From: a virus
IMG/VR virus record: IMGVR_UViG_3300025324_000028
Location: 1 to 25,853 of that record
Reading direction: 5' to 3' (one strand)
DNA length: 25,853 bases
The notes below the pieces were generated by a model. That model made no database searches, was not told the DNA's origin, and saw only the letters and a program-made list of their open reading frames with translations. The position numbers and the translations under genes are program-made. Positions 21,956 through 25,853 of this stretch are shown here, piece after piece; the stretch's first letter is position 1, and the number at the start of each line of letters is the position of its first letter.

Positions 21956-22713
21956 GCTGGCGCCGGTACCGCCCTACACCTGCACCGTCCGCCACCCAGG
22001 CACGCCGGATTCGGCCCGCCTCCGGGCAGCACTTCCTGGATCGCCGCCCAACTCGGGTAGGTCGTGCCGTCGAGCGGCCAACATTCAGAACAGGTGGCAG
22101 CGTCGAGGACGGCGGAATATTCAAAACCATCAACAAGATCCTCGTTCTCCTCGAAGGTCGCGCCCATGCCCGAGTAGAGCGCCGTCGATACGACCCGGCT
22201 CGCCAGATCGCGCGCGCCCGGCACGTTCAGAAGGGCCTGCCCGATCATCGCGGAGCTGGCCGCCGACAGATCGACCGCAACGAGATCGTCACTGATGCGG
22301 ATCCCGATGCCGAGCAGGCCGCGTCGGACTGTGTTCTGCAAGCTCTCGAACCCGCCGCCGGGAAGCGGATCGGGCGCGGCGAGGAAGCGCTCCGTCTGCT
22401 CGTCGAAGCCGTAGCCGGCGCGCTCGAGCTCGTTCATGGCCTCCTCGAGCCCGAGTGCGTGCAGCTCCTCCAGCGGTGCGAGAATCTCCTTCGTCAGCTC
22501 GAGCTGCGGGTAGGGCGTCGGTTGCGCCGAGCGGATCCAGGAGCGAGTCGCCCGCAGCATCTCCTCCGAGATCGCGGCGTCGAGCTCGTTTTTCGCGCGC
22601 TCGAGGGCGCCGTGCAGGAGCAGGACGTCGATAGCGCGCTCGGACTGGCGGAGCCTGCGACCTACAGCACTCTCGACAAGCGCGAACGTCTGCTCGAGCG
22701 CAGGAGCCGCCAT
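21952..22713 (-). CDS. Minor head protein, Mu gpF / SPP1 gp7-like
   Basis: A 253-residue protein. The C-terminal domain (about residues 175-253) has the signature of Mu F-like minor head proteins: ARDLASRVVSTALYSGMGAT, then AVLDAATCSECWPLDGTTYP with Cys-x-x-Cys, and a final PNPACLGGGRCRCRAVPAP with the Cys-x-x-x-x-x-Cys-x-Cys cluster likely to bind metal. The N-terminal 170 residues are helical. Such proteins are packaged in few copies near the portal and may be ejected with DNA. A portal gene normally precedes it; here four other virion-type genes intervene. Confidence 0.83.
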   Translation of the reverse strand: MAAPALEQTFALVESAVGRRLRQSERAIDVLLLHGALERAKNELDAAISEEMLRATRSWIRSAQPTPYPQLELTKEILAPLEELHALGLEEAMNELERAGYGFDEQTERFLAAPDPLPGGGFESLQNTVRRGLLGIGIRISDDLVAVDLSAASSAMIGQALLNVPGARDLASRVVSTALYSGMGATFEENEDLVDGFEYSAVLDAATCSECWPLDGTTYPSWAAIQEVLPGGGPNPACLGGGRCRCRAVPAPA

Positions 22714-22717
22714 CGGT

Positions 22718-23128
22718 TCACGTCGCCCTCGTGACGCTCGGGACGACGATCAGCTTCCCGCGCGCGACGGTCTCGTGGCGGGAGCCGAGCTCCCAGACGG
22801 CGTCCCAGACGAGGATCGTCCGATCCTTGTACTCGGCGGCGGCATCGGCGAACGTGGCCTCGGGGATGAGCGCCGTCGCGAAGTTCTTGTCGGCCGTCGC
22901 CGGCGAGTTAAGCGTGATCCCCGAAGCCTCGGTGAGCTGGACCTCGCCGGGGTCGGCGTCGTCGACGGAGTGCTTGACGGTCAGCCACATCTTCGTCCCG
23001 ACGGCCGTCAGGTCGATTGGCACCTTCACGCCGAGATAGTTCTCCGTCGTGAGCGGGCCGAGCTCGAGCGTGACCGTGCGGGCTCGCTCGACGACGAGGT
23101 CGAACGTCGGGAGCGTCTCGATCGTCAC
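22718..23128 (-). CDS. Beta-rich virion-type protein (136 aa)
   Basis: A 136-residue protein starting with GTG 23128, which overlaps the TGA of the repeat protein (GTGA). The sequence (FDLVVERARTVTLELGPLTT; DLTAVGTKMWLTVKHSVDDA; DRTILVWDAVWELGSRHETV; ARGKLIVVPSVTRAT) has alternating strands. It resembles the small immunoglobulin-like or BppU-N-type domains attached to phage fibres, where a polynomial of W/V strands ends in a G-x-hydrophobic stretch. The frame is open further upstream but lies there on the repeat gene's antisense-quality frame. The 11-mer copy 8 is 37 nt upstream. Function unknown, probably structural. Confidence 0.7.
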   Translation of the reverse strand: MTIETLPTFDLVVERARTVTLELGPLTTENYLGVKVPIDLTAVGTKMWLTVKHSVDDADPGEVQLTEASGITLNSPATADKNFATALIPEATFADAAAEYKDRTILVWDAVWELGSRHETVARGKLIVVPSVTRAT

Positions 23129-23961
23129 GAGTGGGTCTGCGTCTTCGCCTGAGCCATGACTAGCCGAGTATCGGCGGCCCCTTGAGCCCGGCGCGCTCGC
23201 GCAGCCGTCCCGAGGACGAGCCGTACGCCGCCGACGTCGACCAAGCCCTGAATGGTCGCGCCGCCAGGCGCGAAGGCAAGCGCGAGATCGGTCTCGAGCG
23301 CCTGGCCGACGAACCTGATCTTCAGTCGGCCGAACGGCTGAGCGACGTCGAGCTCTTGTGCCTGGCCGATGGCCCTCGACTTCGTGTGAGCGAAGACCTG
23401 CGCGAGATCGACCTCGAGCGCCTGCCCCAAGGTACTCGACTTGAGCCGCCCCAGCGGCTGCGCCAGGTTCGACTCGGAGGCCTGTCCGAACGCCCGCAGC
23501 TTCAGCCTCGTGAAGGGCTGCGCGAGATCGACCTCGAGCGCCTGGTTGACGAGCCGGCGCTTGGGTGCCCACGCGATCGGCTGCGCGAGATCGGTCTCGA
23601 GCGCCTGCCCCAGCGCTTTCAGCTTGAGTCGGCCGAACGGCTGCGCCGTGTCGACCTCGAATGCCTGTCCGAAGAGGAGAACTTTCGCGCGCCCGAACGC
23701 GCTCGCCGTATCGGTCTCGAGCGCCTGTCCGATGACCACGCTCTTGACCTCGGTGAAGGGCTGGGCGACGGCGGTCTCGGCCGCCTGTCCGACGACGTAT
23801 GTGCGGAGCGGGCGGATCTGCTGCGCGACGCCGGTCTCGAGGGCCTGGCCCAGCGTCACCGTGCCCGTCGGCCCGCTAACCGGGAGCGAGCCGAGCAGTT
23901 GCGAGACGCGGATGAGTCCCGGATAGCTGTACGAGCGTGCGGGCCAGAGCGGGCGCGTCAT
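23125..23961 (-). CDS. Virion-type protein built of ten 20-residue ALETD repeats
   Basis: A 278-residue protein with ATG 23961 overlapping the previous stop (ATGA). After an N-terminal segment (MTRPLWPARSYSYPGLIRVS), residues 37-237 are ten tandem units. The consensus is roughly hydrophobic-G-Q-A-L-E-T-D-L-A-Q-P-F-G-R-L-K followed by four variable residues. Nine units are exactly 20 residues and one is 21. The end is GTAARARRAQGAADTRLVMA plus a short tail. The strict period and the alternation of small hydrophobic and acidic residues suggest a beta-solenoid or fibre shaft. The same motif occurs twice in the minor tail protein at 11163-12677. Similar runs recur in uncharacterised phage proteins as I remember, but I can name no family. 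Confidence 0.8.
   Translation of the reverse strand: MTRPLWPARSYSYPGLIRVSQLLGSLPVSGPTGTVTLGQALETGVAQQIRPLRTYVVGQAAETAVAQPFTEVKSVVIGQALETDTASAFGRAKVLLFGQAFEVDTAQPFGRLKLKALGQALETDLAQPIAWAPKRRLVNQALEVDLAQPFTRLKLRAFGQASESNLAQPLGRLKSSTLGQALEVDLAQVFAHTKSRAIGQAQELDVAQPFGRLKIRFVGQALETDLALAFAPGGATIQGLVDVGGVRLVLGTAARARRAQGAADTRLVMAQAKTQTHS
23165..23175 (-). promoter_or_regulatory. Start-associated 11-mer, copy 8 (off-register)
   Basis: Exact GCCGATACTCG on the minus strand, inside the 3' end of the repeat gene. It is the only copy not 3-4 nt from a likely gene start: an ATG lies 7 nt downstream, in frame with the repeat gene (10-codon end), and the next gene's GTG is 36 nt downstream. Confidence 0.75.
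23251..23853 (-). repeat. Tandem 60-bp coding repeats (10 units)
   Basis: DNA counterpart of the protein repeats. Units are 60 bp (one is 63). Blocks such as GCGAGATCGACCTCGAGCG recur with few changes on the plus strand, for example near 23402 and 23522, and near 23281 and 23586 with one variant. DNA similarity is high enough for unequal recombination, so copy number may vary. Confidence 0.85.
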
Positions 23962-24716
23962 GCGGGCACGTAGGGCGCCATCAGGCGGGTCGGCGGGACG
24001 AGGATGTCGGCTTCCTCGAGGCGGACGAGAATCGTCGCTCGGTCGGAGGAAGTCAGCCCAGAAGCGTCGAAGGTGTCGCCCGCCGACGTGTTCGCGAGCG
24101 TTCCGACGCGAGCTCGCACGTTCGAGGTTGCAACGCCTGCGACGCCGGATCCGATGGAGCCGAAGCCGATCTCTCCATATCCCGCATCGAGCGTGCAGGC
24201 GGTATCCACATCGTTCTCGCAGGCGGATATGCCGACGTACAGCCCGGCGACGTTCGTCAGCCCTGAGAGCGCGACCGAGTAGCTCGTGGCGGCTGCTCCG
24301 TTCGAGCCGGCTGCCCCCGAAGCCGAGAGGACGATCCGCTTGAGAACGCCCGCGGAGAGCTCTGCGAGACCTGCACCTTTGGCGGTGGCTGCGGTGCCGA
24401 GCGCGATCGAGATCGTATCCGAGGTCGTGAGCCCGGCCGAGTCGCACATGGCGAGAAAGAGCGCGCAGGTAACGCCCGTTAGGGCGGCCGTGTTCGCCTC
24501 GGTCTGCTCGCGGAGCTTCGTCCAGGTCAGGCCCTTCGTGTCGGAGACCGAGAGATGTGCGGTCTCGCCTTCCGACGTTGCCGGGTTGTCGATGACGACG
24601 GCGAGGAGCGCGAAGTTACCGCGGGCGAGATCGCCGGAGGGCGTCAGCGCGAGCGTCTGATCCGAGGTCTTCTCGGTGGCCGTGCCGCGGTTGCCGTTGA
24701 CGATCGAGATCGTCAT
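23958..24716 (-). CDS. Beta-rich virion surface-type protein (252 aa)
   Basis: A 252-residue protein of Ala, Gly, Ser, Thr and Val with regular strands (NFALLAVVIDNPATSEGETA; TGVTCALFLAMCDSAGLTTS; SVALSGLTNVAGLYVGISAC). The overall pattern is an immunoglobulin- or jelly-roll-like beta sandwich, frequent in phage tail and head-surface proteins. Three cysteines. ATG 24716 is 6 nt after the lectin-like gene's stop; its own TGA overlaps the repeat protein's ATG. It lies in a block of probable adhesion or decoration genes placed ahead of the head genes. No family recognised with certainty. Confidence 0.7.
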   Translation of the reverse strand: MTISIVNGNRGTATEKTSDQTLALTPSGDLARGNFALLAVVIDNPATSEGETAHLSVSDTKGLTWTKLREQTEANTAALTGVTCALFLAMCDSAGLTTSDTISIALGTAATAKGAGLAELSAGVLKRIVLSASGAAGSNGAAATSYSVALSGLTNVAGLYVGISACENDVDTACTLDAGYGEIGFGSIGSGVAGVATSNVRARVGTLANTSAGDTFDASGLTSSDRATILVRLEEADILVPPTRLMAPYVPA

Positions 24717-24722
24717 CGCGCA

Positions 24723-25433
24723 TCACCAGCGAAGCGGGGAGCGAAGGGTGAGAAGCGTCGGCGCGACGCTCAACGCAGCGAAGTGCGCCGAAACCCGCGC
24801 ATCCAAGAGCCCAGTGTTGTAGATCGCGAGCTCGTCGAAGACGCTCGCGCCGTCGACGTTGCCGGCGCCGGTCGAATCGCGACCGATCGTGGTCTGCTGC
24901 GAGTTGGTAGTCGGGCTTCCCGCCGTCGGGATGTTCTCCTTGACGTTGTTAACGTAGAAGTCCGTGTTGCCGCTCGCGCGCCAGGCGCAGACGAGGTGAT
25001 AGGTCGTGTTGACGACCGGCACGAAGGTCGAGATGATGTCGACGACGCCGAGGAATGTGAGCGCAAGCGCGCCCAGACGGTTTTGAAGCATCCAGCCGCC
25101 GTTGCCGAACGAGCCCTTGCCGACCAGGGTGTGCGAGTTTCCTGCGTCGATGACGGTCGGTCGCCAGAGCAGCTCCACCGTGAAAGGCGCGGCGGTGAAG
25201 GTGAGGTCGGAGGTGTGTGGCGTCGAGCAGTACGCGCCATTCAAGCAATCCATCAAAACGGCGGTGTCCGAATCGCTCCCGATGAGTCCGGGGTACTGCC
25301 GGGTCATCGCGCCTTCGTTGTTATACGTCAACGTGTGCGCGCCCGAGCCCTGGTCCGTCTCCGTGCCCGAGAGGGTGTTAAGGCGGTGGTAGAGAAGCGG
25401 TGCGTCCGCCAGAATCTCGCTGTTCAGGCTCAC
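24723..25433 (-). CDS. LamG/concanavalin-like lectin-domain protein
   Basis: A 236-residue protein starting with GTG 25433, which overlaps the previous stop (GTGA). The open frame continues upstream but there is antisense-quality and would overlap the neighbour. The sequence is typical of a LamG-type jelly roll: LADAPLLYHRLNTLSGTETD; FTVELLWRPTVIDAGNSHTL; GKGSFGNGGWMLQNRLGALA; NTTYHLVCAWRASGNTDFYV; TIGRDSTGAGNVDGASVFDE; LAIYNTGLL. The last segment (D-E-x-A-I-Y-x-x-x-L) is the hallmark strand of this fold. Such domains bind carbohydrates and are common in phage fibres and heads. Likely a virion adhesin. Confidence 0.85.
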   Translation of the reverse strand: MSLNSEILADAPLLYHRLNTLSGTETDQGSGAHTLTYNNEGAMTRQYPGLIGSDSDTAVLMDCLNGAYCSTPHTSDLTFTAAPFTVELLWRPTVIDAGNSHTLVGKGSFGNGGWMLQNRLGALALTFLGVVDIISTFVPVVNTTYHLVCAWRASGNTDFYVNNVKENIPTAGSPTTNSQQTTIGRDSTGAGNVDGASVFDELAIYNTGLLDARVSAHFAALSVAPTLLTLRSPLRW

Positions 25434-25853
25434 GGGATCACGACGTCGGACATCACCGAGCCCCGAATGAAGCCGCCGTAGTACGTCACCGCGTCGGGCA
25501 GTGAGTTGTCCGTCTTGCGGTACATCAGGAGCTGCGGAAACGTCCCCGCGTCCGGCCCTGAAGACGAGCGCCACATCGTGCTCACGTCGGTCATGGCGGC
25601 GTACTGGACATACCCCTGCCCGTCGCCCGAGTCGACGTACCAGTCAAACTCACCCTGCTCGAAGGCGTCCCACTTGACCCGGTAGATCGACTTGTAGGTC
25701 GTGCCCGCCGTGAACACCGGCCCCTGGATGCGGCGGCAGGTGTGCTCGGCGTCCTCGGTAGGCCCGCCGCTGTTTAGGCCCCCGGTGAGCGCGATTCCTA
25801 GCCGAGGCGGACTGAGGTGCGCCCAGCCCCCCGCGGCGTTGCACGTCCACCAC
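25430..25853 (-). CDS. Polysaccharide lyase-like / jelly-roll virion protein, N-terminus beyond the window
   Basis: The last 140 codons are visible; the frame is open to the window edge and no start is seen. It reads WTCNAAGGWAHLSPPRLGIA, then a Cys-containing segment, TYKSIYRVKWDAFEQGEFDW, YVDSGDGQGYVQYAAMTDVS, FPQLLMYRK and TYYGGFIRG near the end. This resembles the C-terminal half of heparin-lyase-like jelly-roll proteins, where a V-x-W-x-x-x-x-x-G-x-x-x-W-V-x-G segment precedes strands ending Y-Y-G-G. Either it degrades a surface polysaccharide or it only binds it; the catalytic residues cannot be judged from this fragment. It is coupled to the lectin-like gene by GTGA. Confidence 0.6.
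   Translation of the reverse strand, partial: WWTCNAAGGWAHLSPPRLGIALTGGLNSGGPTEDAEHTCRRIQGPVFTAGTTYKSIYRVKWDAFEQGEFDWYVDSGDGQGYVQYAAMTDVSTMWRSSSGPDAGTFPQLLMYRKTDNSLPDAVTYYGGFIRGSVMSDVVIP

Noticed and set aside
23251-23853. Regular 60-bp repeats as a CRISPR array
   Set aside because: There are no unique spacers; the units are coding and the period is exactly 20 codons.
1-25853. tRNA genes, insertion sequences, attachment sites or a replication origin
   Set aside because: No cloverleaf with a CCA-type end, transposase, terminal repeats, att-like duplication or iteron cluster was recognised by reading; a covariance-model search was not possible.

Overview
The window is a contiguous piece of a high-GC tailed phage or prophage (Caudoviricetes). 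It has a lambda-like long flexible tail and a head module that resembles phage Mu. The base composition (about two-thirds G+C by eye), frequent GTG starts, strong G/C preference at third codon positions and an r1t-type holin suggest an actinobacterial host. That host assignment is inference. An integrase, a two-regulator switch and an apparent cargo gene indicate a temperate phage. The large terminase and portal are not in the window and probably lie beyond the right edge.

Almost everything is on the minus strand, so transcription runs right to left. The right part (25853 to about 8540) is one late operon. It holds lectin/lyase-like and repeat-containing virion proteins, a Mu gpF-like minor head protein, a gpG-like virion morphogenesis protein and a small connector. 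These are followed by a protease with a nested scaffold, a decoration protein that apparently starts with CTG, the major capsid protein, a head-tail connector and the major tail protein. Next come tail assembly chaperones with a frameshift, the tape measure, tail-tip proteins, and a lysis cassette of amidase, membrane/coiled-coil protein, small protein and holin. The left part (7465 to 1) is an early operon of tightly overlapping genes: an XRE regulator, small ORFs, RecT, three tiny genes (two cysteine-rich), SbcD, SbcC, a tyrosine integrase and a truncated HNH protein.

Between the two operons sits a plus-strand cassette: a helix-turn-helix protein and a secreted protein. It diverges from the XRE gene across an 82-bp region carrying a good minus-strand promoter and several palindromes. 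I read this as a lysogeny cassette (repressor plus cargo) facing the lytic early promoter.

The most striking signal is an exact 11-mer, GCCGATACTCG on the minus strand. It occurs eight times, always in the coding orientation and only in the late operon. Seven copies sit 3 or 4 nt upstream of a start codon, where a Shine-Dalgarno sequence is not visible. One of these lies inside the protease gene and marks the in-frame start of a nested scaffold. The element resembles in logic the start-associated sequences of cluster K mycobacteriophages but has a different sequence. It could be a -10-like element for leaderless late transcripts or the target of a phage-encoded regulator.
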